Shown: positions 34,750 to 44,367 of the stretch, in pieces | Numbering within the stretch: the first letter of the stretch is position 1 | How the letters are laid out: each line of letters opens with the position of its first letter | DNA from: Mycobacterium malmoense | Lineage (GTDB): Bacteria; Actinomycetota; Actinomycetes; Mycobacteriales; Mycobacteriaceae | Direction of reading: 5' to 3' | NCBI RefSeq assembly: GCF_019645855.1 | Contig: NZ_CP080999.1 | Location: 3,658,001-3,722,000 of the forward strand | DNA: 64,000 nt | Made by a program: the position numbers and the translations under genes | The notes under the pieces: generated by a model | Databases searched by the model: none | Seen by the model: only the letters and a program-made list of their open reading frames with translations | What the model was told of the DNA's origin: nothing

Positions 34750-35769
34750 ATGACCGACCCCAGCGAGGAAGCCGAGGTAACGCGCGCCGACCGCTTTATC
34801 AAAACGGCCGTTGCGATACTGGGCGAAACCGGACGCACCGACTTCACCGTGCAGGAGATCGTCGCGCGCTCCAAAACCTCGTTGCGCGCGTTCTACCAGC
34901 ATTTCGGCAGCAAAGACGAACTGCTGCTGGCGCTGTTCGACAGGACCATCGCGCAATCGGTGGGAGCGTGGCGCACCGAGACCACCGGGCTGGACAGCAC
35001 CGCCGCGCTGAAGCTGGTAATCGACCGCATCAGCCAGCAACCCGAATCGAGCACCCAGGACAGCCTTAATCGGGCGTTGAGCCTCTACAACCAGCATCTG
35101 GCCGAGACCCGTCCCCGCGAATACGCCCGCGTGCTTTCCCCCTTGCATCAACTGTTTCGCGACATCGTCGGGCAGGGCATCACCGAGGGAGTCTTCAACC
35201 CCGGCCTGGACGTGGGGGCCGCCGCCGCGATCGTCATGCAGACGGTGGTGGGTGCGCAGCGATTGCACTGGCTGGGCAGCGAACTCAATGGCACACCGAT
35301 CGACGCGGGCCAGCTGTACGACTTCTGCAGCCGCGCCCTCGGCATCCGGGACACCGACGACGAATCGGCCGCGCCCTCGCTGGCCGAGCTGTTCGCCCAG
35401 GTGGGAATGCGTCCGGGCACCCGCAAGGGCGAGTTCGCGATGACCATGCCGGTCAGCCCCGCGGTGGTCAACACCTCCGGCGCGCTCCAGGGCGGCTTGA
35501 TCGCCACGCTCGTCGACGTGGCGGGGGGCCAGTTCGGGCTGGACTACCTGCAGCCGGGCACCACCATGACGACCGCCGACCTCTTCGTTCGCTACCTGCG
35601 GCCGATCCGGCAGGGCTCCGCGATCGCGGTGCCCCGGATGCTGCGGTCGGGCCGGCGGGCGATGATCATGCAGGTCGACATCTACGGCCACGGCGACGAC
35701 GAGCTGGCCGCGACGGCAACCGTGAACTTCGCCATCGTCAACGGAACGACGCCAACGGTAGGCCTTTGA
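34750..35769 (+). CDS. TetR regulator fused to a PaaI-type hotdog thioesterase domain
   Basis: ATG 34750 gives 339 residues. Residues 10-75 form a TetR DNA-binding domain (FIKTAVAILGETGRTDFTVQEIVARSKTSLRAFYQHFGSKDE in overlapping parts). The TetR ligand domain runs to about residue 200. A 4HBT/PaaI-like hotdog covers about 225-339: PVSPAVVNTSGALQGGLIATLVDVAGG, then MTTADLFVRYLRP. The hotdog has the usual catalytic-region Gly and Asp/Glu positions. The architecture suggests a regulator that senses, or even hydrolyses, an acyl-CoA. An amidohydrolase gene follows after 63 bp and is probably co-regulated. Confidence 0.86.
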   Translation: MTDPSEEAEVTRADRFIKTAVAILGETGRTDFTVQEIVARSKTSLRAFYQHFGSKDELLLALFDRTIAQSVGAWRTETTGLDSTAALKLVIDRISQQPESSTQDSLNRALSLYNQHLAETRPREYARVLSPLHQLFRDIVGQGITEGVFNPGLDVGAAAAIVMQTVVGAQRLHWLGSELNGTPIDAGQLYDFCSRALGIRDTDDESAAPSLAELFAQVGMRPGTRKGEFAMTMPVSPAVVNTSGALQGGLIATLVDVAGGQFGLDYLQPGTTMTTADLFVRYLRPIRQGSAIAVPRMLRSGRRAMIMQVDIYGHGDDELAATATVNFAIVNGTTPTVGL

Positions 35770-35832
35770 ACGCAGAAGTGGTAACGTCATTACCGCACAT
35801 TGAGAACCCCAGACTTTTGCAAGGAGATCGCC

Positions 35833-37041
35833 ATGCCGTCTCGCGAACTTTCCTTCCCCGTGTTCGACGCCGACAACCACATGTACGAGCCGCAGGAGGC
35901 GCTGACCAAGTTCCTGCCGGACAATCGCAAGCGCGTCATCGACTACGTCCAGGTTCGCGGTCGCACCAAGATCGTGGTGCGCGGCCACATCAGCGAGTAC
36001 ATCCCCAACCCGACGTTCGAGGTGGTCGCCCGCCCCGGCGCCCAGGAGGAGTACTTCCGCAACGGCGCGCAAGGCAAGACCTACCGCGAGATCCTCGGCG
36101 AGCCGATGAAGGCCATCCCCGCCTTCCGCGAACCGGGCGCGCGCCTCGAGGTGATGGACGAGCTGGGCATCGACTACGCCCTGATGTTCCCCACGCTGGC
36201 CAGCCTGGTCGAAGAGCGCATGAAGGACGACCCCGAGATGACCCACGACGTCATCCACGCGCTCAACCAGTGGATGCACGAACAGTGGTCGTTCAACTAC
36301 AAGGACCGGATCTTCGCCACCCCGGTGATCACCCTGCCGATCGTCGAGCGCGCGCTGGAAGAACTCGAATGGTGCCTGGAGCGCGGCGCCCGCACCGTGC
36401 TGGTCCGCCCGGCGCCGGTGCCCGGCTACAAGGGCAGCCGCTCGTTCGGGCTCGAGGAGTTCGACCCGTTCTGGCAGGCCTGCATCAAAGCCGAGCTGCC
36501 GGTCTCGATGCACGCCTCGGACAGCGGTTACTCCGAGTTCGCGAACGTGTGGGAGCCCGGCGACGAGTTCCTGCCGTTCAAGCCGACCGCCTTCCGGAGC
36601 CTGGCGATGGGCCACCGGCCGATCCTGGACGCGATGGGCGCGCTGGTGTGCCACGGCGCGCTGTCCCGCAACCCCGAGCTGCGCATCCTGTCGATCGAGA
36701 ACGGCGCCGACTGGGTGCCCGACCTGTTCAAGGGCCTCAAGGGCGTCTACAAGAAGATGCCGCAGTCGTTCAGCGAGGACCCGGTCGAGGCGTTCAAGCG
36801 CTGCGTCTACATCACCCCGTTCTGGGAGGACCGGTTCACCGAGATCGTCAACATGGTGGGCACCGACCGGGTGCTGTTCGGCTCCGACTGGCCGCACCCC
36901 GAGGGCCTGAAGGACCCCATCTCCTTCGTCGACGAACTCACCGACTTCGATGAGGACGATGTCGCCAAGATCATGGGCGGCAACCTGATGAAGGTGATGA
37001 AGGTTTCCGAGCCCGCCTCGAAGAAACCGGTCTCGGCCTGA
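35833..37041 (+). CDS. Amidohydrolase-2 family metal-dependent hydrolase
   Basis: ATG 35833 follows AAGGAGAT at the ideal distance. The 402-residue protein is of the amidohydrolase-2 (ACMSD-like) TIM-barrel family: FDADNHMYEP (residues 12-21) supplies the first metal-binding motif, MHASDSGYSEF the second, and FGSDWPHPEG the last catalytic Asp. The family performs decarboxylations or hydrolytic C-C cleavages. It is one of three related amidohydrolases in the window (others at 52.1 and 53.3 kb). It follows the TetR-hotdog regulator. Confidence 0.88.
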   Translation: MPSRELSFPVFDADNHMYEPQEALTKFLPDNRKRVIDYVQVRGRTKIVVRGHISEYIPNPTFEVVARPGAQEEYFRNGAQGKTYREILGEPMKAIPAFREPGARLEVMDELGIDYALMFPTLASLVEERMKDDPEMTHDVIHALNQWMHEQWSFNYKDRIFATPVITLPIVERALEELEWCLERGARTVLVRPAPVPGYKGSRSFGLEEFDPFWQACIKAELPVSMHASDSGYSEFANVWEPGDEFLPFKPTAFRSLAMGHRPILDAMGALVCHGALSRNPELRILSIENGADWVPDLFKGLKGVYKKMPQSFSEDPVEAFKRCVYITPFWEDRFTEIVNMVGTDRVLFGSDWPHPEGLKDPISFVDELTDFDEDDVAKIMGGNLMKVMKVSEPASKKPVSA

Positions 37042-37061
37042 TCGACAAGCCGCCGAACGCT

Positions 37062-37598
37062 TTAGAACGCCGTGCCGCTCTCCGGCGGAATCGCGGAACG
37101 TTCGTCTGGGTGCGGGTTGGTGTCGGCGAGGACTGAGACCACGCCTTTGGTCTCGAACAGTGCAAGGCGAATGTCGGCGGGTGTTCGGTGACCGTGCTGA
37201 CGCAGGATCGCGTCAAGGTCCTCACGAGTAAGCCTGCAACGCCGTAAGTTCGTCTTATCAAGTTGGCCGTCGCGGATCAGCACCCGCACCGGCGGGTCGA
37301 CGAGTCGGCGGACCCATGGGATGAACCGCAGGCGTGCCACGATGTCATGCGCGGCGATCAACGCGAGCAGGGCCGCCGACCCAGTGAGCCACGAAGTGTC
37401 GGCGGCGGTGGCCGTACGACCCACGATGGCGCCGACCGCGACGGCGGTGACCCAGTCGAATGGCGTGAACTCGGCGATGGTACGCCGCAGTGTGACCCGG
37501 AAAGCCATTGCGGCCGTGACGAATAACGCGAAGGCTTTGAGCGCTGCATAGGCCGCCGGCCGCCACCCGTCGACGAACTGGACTAGTAGGTCCCTCAT
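37062..37598 (-). CDS. DUF421 (YetF-like) membrane protein
   Basis: I choose ATG 37598 (MRDLLVQFVDGW) because an earlier start would overlap the NarK gene. The 178-residue product has two to three membrane helices (about residues 12-35, 45-65 and 70-90) followed by a soluble DUF421 domain, with PPVRVLIRDGQLDKTNLRRCRLTREDL. The family has no established function. It follows the NarK-like gene with a 64-bp gap. Confidence 0.75.
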   Translation of the reverse strand: MRDLLVQFVDGWRPAAYAALKAFALFVTAAMAFRVTLRRTIAEFTPFDWVTAVAVGAIVGRTATAADTSWLTGSAALLALIAAHDIVARLRFIPWVRRLVDPPVRVLIRDGQLDKTNLRRCRLTREDLDAILRQHGHRTPADIRLALFETKGVVSVLADTNPHPDERSAIPPESGTAF

Positions 37599-37662
37599 CC
37601 CGATCACCCGTTCGGTTAGTAATTGCGGCAACTGGTAAGCCGCACCCCGACTTTCGCCACAT

Positions 37663-39039
37663 TCATACGCCAGCAAGACGGTCCCCGGAGACCGGTCGAC
37701 GCACATAGACCGCCCAAGTCAAGATCGCAAAGCCGATATAGCACAACAAGAAAACCCACAGTGCTGGCGTCTCGGTGCGGGCGGTGAGGTAGGACTGCCG
37801 CAGCACAATGTCGATGACAAAGCCACCGAATGCGCCCACGGAATCAGCGAATCCGACCATTGCTCCCCCAACGTTTTTCGACCACTGCTTGCGGTCCTTT
37901 TCCTCGAGGTCGAGTGAGCGGCTGCGGGCCTCGAAGGCCGAGGGGATCATCTTGTATATCGAGCCGTTGCCGACTCCGGCCAAGACGAACAGGATGACGA
38001 AGCCGATGGCATAGGGAATGACCGCGCCGGTGGTGAACTGGCCACCGCTGCCGTCGGACACGGTGCTGCCCCAAATCAGCAGGCCCGCAGCGAAAACCAT
38101 TCCCGCGAAAACGGCCAAGGTGACGCGGCCGCCGCCGACGCGGTCGGCGAGTTTGCCGCCATAGATGCGCGACAGCGACCCGAGCAGCGGTCCGACGAAA
38201 GCGATTTCGGCGGCACGCAGCGACGCCTGAGCCGCACTTTGGCCGGCGTCGCTGAACTTCATGTGCAGCACCTGACTCAGCGCAAACGAGAACCCGATGA
38301 ACGAGCCGAAGCTGCCGACGTAAAGCAACGACAGCACCCAGGTATCACGCTGCTTGATCATGGTTCGCATGGCACCGAAATCGACTCGGTAGTCCTTGAT
38401 GTTGTTCATGAACAACATGGCGCCGACGCTCGTGATCGTCAGGAGCACCATGTAAGTCCCGGACACCCAGTACGGCTGCCGATCGCCGGCGAGTGCGATC
38501 ACTAGCAGTCCGACCAACTGGACCACCGACACCCCGATGTTGCCGCCGCCGGCGTTCAGCCCCAGCGCCCAGCCTTTGAGCCGCTGCGGATAGAAGGCGT
38601 TGATATTGGTCATCGACGCGGAGAAGTTGCCGCCGCCGAGCCCGGTCAGCGCCGCGCATACCAGATAGGGCCACAGCGGCAGGCCGGGGTTGGCCAGTAG
38701 CCAGATCGTGCCGGCAGCGGGGATCAGCAACACCAGCGTAATGGCCACCGTGAAGTTGCGACCCCCGAAGATGCCGATGCCAACCGTATAGGGGATGCGC
38801 ATCAGCGCGCCGACCAAGGTGTTGACCGCGAGCAGGAGGAACTTGTCGCCCGCGGAAAAGCCGTACACGGATTCCGGCATAAACAGCACCAACACCGACC
38901 AAAACGTCCAAACCCCGAAGGCAACGTGGTCGGTCGCGATCGACCAGATCATGTTGCGCCGGGCGACGGCGTTGTTACCCCTCTCCCAGGCCGTCCTGTC
39001 TTCCGGATCCCAGTCCAGGATGTCGTGCGAGTGCGCCAT
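37663..39039 (-). CDS. NarK-type nitrate/nitrite transporter (MFS)
   Basis: ATG 39039 gives 458 residues with about 12 membrane helices. It has the nitrate-porter signatures GLGGGNFSASMTNINAFYP (near residues 128-146) and ALGLNAGGGNIGVS. Its first residues form a short cytosolic His/Asp stretch (AHSHDILDWDP). It would import nitrate or export nitrite. Neighbours with a molybdenum enzyme (42.9 kb) suggest a respiratory or redox context, but no nitrate reductase is in the window. The ribosome site is weak. Confidence 0.9.
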   Translation of the reverse strand: MAHSHDILDWDPEDRTAWERGNNAVARRNMIWSIATDHVAFGVWTFWSVLVLFMPESVYGFSAGDKFLLLAVNTLVGALMRIPYTVGIGIFGGRNFTVAITLVLLIPAAGTIWLLANPGLPLWPYLVCAALTGLGGGNFSASMTNINAFYPQRLKGWALGLNAGGGNIGVSVVQLVGLLVIALAGDRQPYWVSGTYMVLLTITSVGAMLFMNNIKDYRVDFGAMRTMIKQRDTWVLSLLYVGSFGSFIGFSFALSQVLHMKFSDAGQSAAQASLRAAEIAFVGPLLGSLSRIYGGKLADRVGGGRVTLAVFAGMVFAAGLLIWGSTVSDGSGGQFTTGAVIPYAIGFVILFVLAGVGNGSIYKMIPSAFEARSRSLDLEEKDRKQWSKNVGGAMVGFADSVGAFGGFVIDIVLRQSYLTARTETPALWVFLLCYIGFAILTWAVYVRRPVSGDRLAGV

Positions 39040-39170
39040 GCCCGAGCGAGTGCCCCCACTTTGACCATGACAAACAGTTTCCGTTGGAAAGCTTTTTGGG
39101 GGCCGCTTGTGGCTCAACCGAGTGGAGGAATCACGGATGACACATGCGACACCCCACTCGAAGAGGGTCG

Positions 39171-40577
39171 CTACGACTCCTGGAGCGTCGTCATCTCGGG
39201 CTTGCCGTTTTTCACGTGCACCGCGTGGGTGCCCGGTTGTTTTCGCAGTTTGGCCAACAGGTCGTCAAGGTGGTCGGGATCGGTGTGCCAATGCTGCACA
39301 CTGTCCGGATTTTCAGCCATGTCGGCCACGACACGTTGCAGGTTCTCAGGGTAATCGCTGTCTTTGAGGTCCGTGCGGTCTTTGGCCGAGGCATCGCGGC
39401 TCTTGGCGCCGACACCGGATATGGCGCCGGGAACCGCCGCACCGACCGCGGCTCCGGCCATGCCCGCCACCGCCAGTGCGCTGAAGAAAGTACCCTGGCT
39501 CACCGCTGCCGCCGGAATCGCGCCCTCCGAGGCGCCCGACAACACCGCGGCGACGGTCCTGACCGCCGGCGTTGCCGCGGCCCAGCTGGGCGGAACCGCC
39601 AAGCCACCGACCAGACCGGCCTGCCCGATGCTCGCCGACACGGCTGGCCCGGCCCCAACCAGACCCGCCGATCCGAGCGCACCCGAACCAAGCCCGGCAG
39701 CCAAAGACGACGTCGCCCCGCCGCTCGCCCCGACTGCCACATCCGAGAGGCCCCGCGCCCCGATCACCAAGCCCATGATGGTGCTGATCAGCACGTCGTT
39801 GGCCGGCAGAATGCCTTTGGGTATCAGCTCGACGTCCCCGGCGACTGTCGCCAACGGTGAAGAACTGAGGCTGCTGAGGAAGCTCGTGAGCGACGAGAGC
39901 GGCGACGGCGGATCCGCGGCGGCTGGGGCCGCGAGGCTTTGCAGCACGCTCGGTGTCGCAAAGGTCAACTGTGACAGAACCGATTGCATGTTGGCCCCGG
40001 CCGACGTGCCGGCGGCTTGCGCGACCGCGGCCGATTGACCGGCCGTGCCAGCCGGGTCGGTGTTTTGGGACGGCAAACCGAACGGGGTCAGCGCGGAGGC
40101 GGACGCGGCTTGCGCGGCGTACCCGTACATCGCGGCGGAATCCTGAGCCCACATCCTGGCGTACTGGGCTTCGGTCGCGGCGATCGCCGCGGTGTTCTGA
40201 CCAAAAGTGTTGGTCGAGATCAGCGACGCCAGCTCGGCGCGGTTTGCTGCGACCACCGGCGGAGGTACCGTGGCCGCAAACGCGGTCTCGTAGGCGGCTG
40301 CCGCCGCCCTGGCCTGGTTCGCGGTCTGCTCGGCTTGCACCGCGGTGGCGGTGAGCCACACCGCGTACGGCGCGGCGGCGGCCGCCATGCTCGCCGACGA
40401 CGGACCCAGCCAAGCGGTTGTCAATCTCGAGATCTCCGAGGAATAGGAGGCCGCGATCGAGCGTAGTTCGGCTGCAAGCCCATCCCAGGCCGCGCTGGCG
40501 GCCAGCATCGAGCCCGACCCTGGGCCGGTATACATGCGAGTGGAGTTGATTTCGGGGGGTAATGATCCGTAATCCAT
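39171..40577 (-). CDS. PPE family protein (PPE-SVP type)
   Basis: The 468-residue protein begins [16 protein letters not shown], with the Pro-Pro-Glu motif at 7-9 and the conserved WxG-like helices in the first 180 residues. [16 protein letters not shown] in the C-terminal part is the SVP-type motif. The last 60 residues are hydrophilic and charged ([20 protein letters not shown]), which is unusual for this group. PPE proteins are exported by type VII secretion, usually with a PE partner. No PE gene adjoins. A second PPE gene lies 73 bp upstream in the same direction. Confidence 0.93.
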   Translation of the reverse strand: MDYGSLPPEINSTRMYTGPGSGSMLAASAAWDGLAAELRSIAASYSSEISRLTTAWLGPSSASMAAAAAPYAVWLTATAVQAEQTANQARAAAAAYETAFAATVPPPVVAANRAELASLISTNTFGQNTAAIAATEAQYARMWAQDSAAMYGYAAQAASASALTPFGLPSQNTDPAGTAGQSAAVAQAAGTSAGANMQSVLSQLTFATPSVLQSLAAPAAADPPSPLSSLTSFLSSLSSSPLATVAGDVELIPKGILPANDVLISTIMGLVIGARGLSDVAVGASGGATSSLAAGLGSGALGSAGLVGAGPAVSASIGQAGLVGGLAVPPSWAAATPAVRTVAAVLSGASEGAIPAAAVSQGTFFSALAVAGMAGAAVGAAVPGAISGVGAKSRDASAKDRTDLKDSDYPENLQRVVADMAENPDSVQHWHTDPDHLDDLLAKLRKQPGTHAVHVKNGKPEMTTLQES

Positions 40578-40650
40578 TGCTAGACTCCATGATTGGCAGA
40601 GATCGCGTCGACAGTCGCGGTCGACGAGGGTGGCATACCGCCGGCGGTGG

Positions 40651-41862
40651 TCATTCGCCGGGCTCGGGTATCACAAAGATGTTGGCGGTGGTGGCCTCCC
40701 CGGCGGGACCAACGGTCCCCATGCCCGCGGCCCGGGCGGCGGCCCCGCCGGTTCCGGCCATGGCGCGTCCGGCCAAACCGGAGAGCGCCATGTTTCCGAA
40801 CAGGCTTCCCGGGCCGTCTGCCGCGAGCGTCGCTGGAGCGGCGGCAAGGCCGGTCTCGGGCAAAGTCGCGACAACCGTCTTGATCGCCGGGGCGGCAGAC
40901 GCCCAGCCTTGCGGCACGGACAATCCCCCGACCAGGCCAGCGCGCCCAACGACCGCGGATACGGGTGCGCTCACCAGACGCGGACCGAACCCGCTCTCGA
41001 CAAGCCCGCCCCCGGCGGCGCCGGGGATTCGGGACACCTTCTCGGCCGCGCTGGTCAGATTCGCCCCGGCTTGCGGCAGCAGGTAACTCTGTGTGCCAAG
41101 GAGATAGGGGGTCCCGGGAATGGTGAACAACGACGCCGGCGACAACGGCCCCGTGATGAAGCTGTTAAGGGTCGAGAGCGGCGACGGTGGATCGGCGGCC
41201 GCGGGCGCCGCCGAAGCTGCCGGTGTTGCGAGGTTCTGCAGCAACTGCGGCACCGCGGACATCAGTTGTGGCAGCTGCGTATTCGTGCCGGCAACGGTGC
41301 CGGCGGCGGCCGCTTGACCCGCCGTCCCATCCGGGCTTGTGGTCTGCGGCGGCGGGTCGAATGGGGCTACTCGGGAGGCGGCCGCCGAGGAGCCGGCGTA
41401 GCCGTACATGGCGGCCGCGTCCTGCGCCCACATTTCGATGTACTCGGCCTGGGTGACCATGATCGCGGGAGTGTTTTGACCGAAGAAATTCGTCGCGATG
41501 AGCGCCAGCAGCCGCGCGCGGTTCGCTACCACCGCCGCGGGCGGAACGGTTGCCGCAAACGCGGTCTCGAAAGCGGCGGCCGCCGCCCGGGCCTGGGCGG
41601 CCGTCTGCTCGGCCTGCCCGGCGGTGGCATTGATCCATCCCGTGTACGGTGCGGCCGCGGCCGCCATCGTTGCCGACGCAGGACCCCGCCATCCCACCGT
41701 CAAACCCGAGATCACCGAGGAGTAGTTCGCCGCCGCGGCGTGCAGCTCCGCGGACACATCGTCCCAGGCCGCCGCCGCTGCGAGCATCGGCCCCGCTCCG
41801 GGGCCCGTGTACATGCGAGCGGAGTTGACCTCCGGCGGTAATAGGCCAAAATCGATTGTCAC
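40651..41862 (-). CDS. PPE family protein (PPE-SVP type)
   Basis: GTG 41862 follows an AGGAGGTG site, giving 403 residues. It begins [18 protein letters not shown], has the usual PPE helix bundle (to about 180), and [16 protein letters not shown] as the SVP motif near 310-325. Its end is short ([14 protein letters not shown]). It is similar to the downstream PPE protein along the N-terminal domain, so the two look like a tandem duplication. No PE or Esx partner adjoins. Confidence 0.93.
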   Translation of the reverse strand: MTIDFGLLPPEVNSARMYTGPGAGPMLAAAAAWDDVSAELHAAAANYSSVISGLTVGWRGPASATMAAAAAPYTGWINATAGQAEQTAAQARAAAAAFETAFAATVPPAAVVANRARLLALIATNFFGQNTPAIMVTQAEYIEMWAQDAAAMYGYAGSSAAASRVAPFDPPPQTTSPDGTAGQAAAAGTVAGTNTQLPQLMSAVPQLLQNLATPAASAAPAAADPPSPLSTLNSFITGPLSPASLFTIPGTPYLLGTQSYLLPQAGANLTSAAEKVSRIPGAAGGGLVESGFGPRLVSAPVSAVVGRAGLVGGLSVPQGWASAAPAIKTVVATLPETGLAAAPATLAADGPGSLFGNMALSGLAGRAMAGTGGAAARAAGMGTVGPAGEATTANIFVIPEPGE

Positions 41863-42197
41863 GCAGCACCTCCTGCCTAAGCCACGGCGCGATCGCTGCT
41901 TCGGCGAGCCGTCGCGGGCTGCCCATCCGCCACACGTTCGGGTCAACGGCTCCGTGATTTGTGATTTCCTTTCGGGAAACGGCTTCCCCAAACTGCTTCG
42001 CATATGCTGAGAGTTCGCGTACTACGCCCTGATGAACTACTGATAACGACTGCCGCTGGGGACTTCTGGGGTTCGTCGCCGGATGCGTCTCGCCGCCAAT
42101 CTGTCGCGTGCCGCGAAGGCGTAGCGGGGCCCCTCCTGGGGTATTCACCTGCGACGGCCGTCCACCGGACGCCGGGAAGGGTGAGATTGGATCGGCA
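41863..42197. other. Divergent intergenic region, no gene seen
   Basis: These 335 bases lie between the upstream PPE gene and the plus-strand gene at 42198. No reading frame here resembles protein, and no palindrome of note was found. It presumably carries promoters in both directions. Confidence 0.5.
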
Positions 42198-42590
42198 ATG
42201 AGGACGATCAGCGTGACACGGCAAGACCATGCGCCAGTCGGCATCGATGACGACGTCGAGTTGCTCACCGAGCAGATCGAGGGGCTCAAAAAGCTCGGGC
42301 AGCTCGAAGAAGTCAGCGGCGAAGAGGTATACGACCTGAGCATCAGGTGGGGTGCGGCGCTTGCGGGACGGCTGCCACGCCTGGTGCACTACAGCTCGCT
42401 GGGCCAACTGGACGACGCGGACGAGCGCCGGTTTCAATCGTTGTGCGATCAGCTGCGCACGGTATCGCGGCTGGTGGACAGGTTCAACCTGGCTCGGCCG
42501 CGACTTTCTGTTAGCCCGGACGCTCGGGCTGGCGGCCGGCACCATAGGCGGAAACGTCCGAAGCGACGCAAGCGCCTCGTCCGTCGGTGA
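42198..42590 (+). CDS. Small protein of unknown function
   Basis: ATG 42198 gives 130 residues. The first 100 are amphipathic helices (DDDVELLTEQIEGLKKLGQL, SIRWGAALAGRLPRLVHY). The end is strongly basic (RRKRPKRRKRLVRR). No family was recognised. The last 80 bp overlap the tail of the convergent zinc-ribbon-like gene, so either the C-terminus is loose or one of the two is shorter. The gene lies next to the redox operon, but no link can be shown. Confidence 0.55.
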   Translation: MRTISVTRQDHAPVGIDDDVELLTEQIEGLKKLGQLEEVSGEEVYDLSIRWGAALAGRLPRLVHYSSLGQLDDADERRFQSLCDQLRTVSRLVDRFNLARPRLSVSPDARAGGRHHRRKRPKRRKRLVRR

Positions 42591-42861
42591 AAAATTCCTT
42601 GCCGCATAACCTAATCGCGGTCCGCGGCTTCGGGCAGTCCGGATTGCGGCAAGTCAGCGCCACCATGTAGGCATCGGCGTCCTCGTTCAAAAACAGGTAG
42701 CCCAGGTAAAGGGCGTCGCCGACGGCGAATTCGGTTGCGCCGCAGGCCTCGCAATGCCCGCCCTTCGCGGCGACCTGCTCCAGCACCCGCTCTCGGGCCG
42801 CGGAGCCCAGGCTGATCAGCTCGGGGCGTACCCCGACTCCTTCGGTTGCCGTTTCGGTCAT
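42511..42861 (-). CDS. Small Cys-rich zinc-ribbon-like protein
   Basis: ATG 42861 lies one base after the stop of the fusion enzyme, giving 116 residues. Cysteines are arranged as C-x2-C (HCEACGATEF) and C-x4-C (LTCRNPDCPKPRT), suggesting a zinc or iron site. The end, LCGKEFFTDGRGACVAS, adds two more cysteines. Translation is coupled to the cytochrome b-sulfite oxidase gene, so it may help maturation or electron transfer. Confidence 0.65.
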   Translation of the reverse strand: MTETATEGVGVRPELISLGSAARERVLEQVAAKGGHCEACGATEFAVGDALYLGYLFLNEDADAYMVALTCRNPDCPKPRTAIRLCGKEFFTDGRGACVASDVSAYGAGRQPERPG

Positions 42862-42862
42862 G

Positions 42863-44353
42863 TCAGATTTCCACGTCCCTGTCGTAGTACACGCGGTCCT
42901 CACGCCAGCCTCCCGTGCCCATGCCGATCCCGGCGAAGTCCTCGACAAACTCGATCTGGTTGATCCACTTGGCCATCTTGAAGCCCACCTGGGTTTCCAC
43001 CCGCAATCGCAACGGTGCGCCATGCTTAATCGGCAGTGGCTTGCCGTTCATTTCGTAGGCCAGCAATGTCTGCGGCTTGTCGGCGAACTCGAGGTCGATC
43101 ACTTCGTAGAACTGACCTCCCCCGTGCGAGGCGGGCTCGTCGGTGCTGTTGTCTTGCATGGTCAGGAAGCAAACGTATTTAGCCTGGGGCAGGGGCCGCA
43201 CCAAGTCCACGAGCTGACGCAAATGAAGTCCCGTCCATTCGCCGATGCTGGTCCAGCCTTGGACACAATTGTGCATTACTCGTTGCGTTTCCGGCTCGGC
43301 CAGCGAACGCAGCGCGGCCAGGTCAAGCGTCACCGGATTTTCGACGAGGCCACCGACCCGTAGCCGCCAGTCGACGAAGTTGTGCACCGCCATCACTTTG
43401 TACGCCGTGCTCGACGGGGGCTTGCCATTTACGCGGTGTTGTCGAGAGATTTTGGCTGCCGGGTAGTTCTGTCGTGAATTCAGCGGCCGCAGCAGCAGAA
43501 GCCGAGCGGCGGTGACCACCGCCCCGAGGACGCGTTGGACCGATCGAGGGTTGCGACTGCTCCAGCGGGTCGCCGCAACGTGGATGACGACGATCGCCGC
43601 GATGATCAGCAGCGACAAGCAAGTAGCCCAGTAGGGGTTGCGGACGGCGCCGAAGATCATCAACGCGGTAAGCCTGCCCCAGCCCCAAAAGAAAATCATC
43701 GATAGGTGGATCACGATGAAGATCAGGAATGCGATCAGACCCAGGAAATGCAGGCTGCGGGCCCATTGCCGTCCGCCCCACATTTGCACGTACCACGGGA
43801 ACCGTGCCTCAATTGCCGGGGACTGGGCGGCGCCGGTCAAGATTTGGAACGGCGCGAGAAGAAAGACAACCCCCGCGTAGGTCAACTTCTGGACGGCGTC
43901 CAGGGGCTGGCCGGGCAAGACCGGCGGCAAATTGAACGTCATGTAGGTGACGATGTCGTTCCACGCCTGGGGAAAGATCGACCAGGAATGCGGCCAATAC
44001 CGGTGCCACTGCCCGGTGGCAAACAGCAGGACGTAGTACGACAGCCCCACCAGGATCCAGCCGATAACCGCAAAAAAGTGCCAATGACGGCCCATGCCCA
44101 GCTGTGCGTGGCCGGGCAACGAAATCAACGGATGATAATCCTCTTCCTCGTCGAGGGTGTCATAGATCCTGTCGCGCGGCATGACCTTGCGGGTAAACCG
44201 CGCCCACTCGGTGCCCGGCTTGCTGTCGTCGTGCCAGTACAACTTCGGGTGGGTGGACAGAATCTCGATACCGCTGCGAATGATCAACGTCACAAACAGG
44301 ACGTTGAGCCAATGGTCGACGCGAAGCCAGGCCGGGAAGTCGAGCGTTGTCAT
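42863..44353 (-). CDS. Cytochrome b561-like / sulfite oxidase-like molybdopterin fusion protein
   Basis: ATG 44353 gives 496 residues. Residues 1-290 form a cytochrome-b-type membrane region with several helices and haem-ligand candidates (His14, His90/92, His202, His216). Residues 310-496 are a sulfite-oxidase-family molybdopterin domain, with the molybdenum-ligand Cys363 in HNCVQGWTSIGEWTG. MsrP-MsrQ (YedY-YedZ) has these two functions on separate chains; here they are one polypeptide, with the membrane part first. The substrate could be a sulfoxide or another oxidised compound. The gene lies 14 bp after a four-helix membrane protein gene. Confidence 0.88.
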   Translation of the reverse strand: MTTLDFPAWLRVDHWLNVLFVTLIIRSGIEILSTHPKLYWHDDSKPGTEWARFTRKVMPRDRIYDTLDEEEDYHPLISLPGHAQLGMGRHWHFFAVIGWILVGLSYYVLLFATGQWHRYWPHSWSIFPQAWNDIVTYMTFNLPPVLPGQPLDAVQKLTYAGVVFLLAPFQILTGAAQSPAIEARFPWYVQMWGGRQWARSLHFLGLIAFLIFIVIHLSMIFFWGWGRLTALMIFGAVRNPYWATCLSLLIIAAIVVIHVAATRWSSRNPRSVQRVLGAVVTAARLLLLRPLNSRQNYPAAKISRQHRVNGKPPSSTAYKVMAVHNFVDWRLRVGGLVENPVTLDLAALRSLAEPETQRVMHNCVQGWTSIGEWTGLHLRQLVDLVRPLPQAKYVCFLTMQDNSTDEPASHGGGQFYEVIDLEFADKPQTLLAYEMNGKPLPIKHGAPLRLRVETQVGFKMAKWINQIEFVEDFAGIGMGTGGWREDRVYYDRDVEI

Positions 44354-44367
44354 GGCCTGAGCTCCAG

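Noticed and set aside
34708..36897. Minus-strand frame of 729 codons
   Set aside because: It is antisense to the TetR-hotdog and amidohydrolase genes, both of which have strong motifs and ribosome sites.
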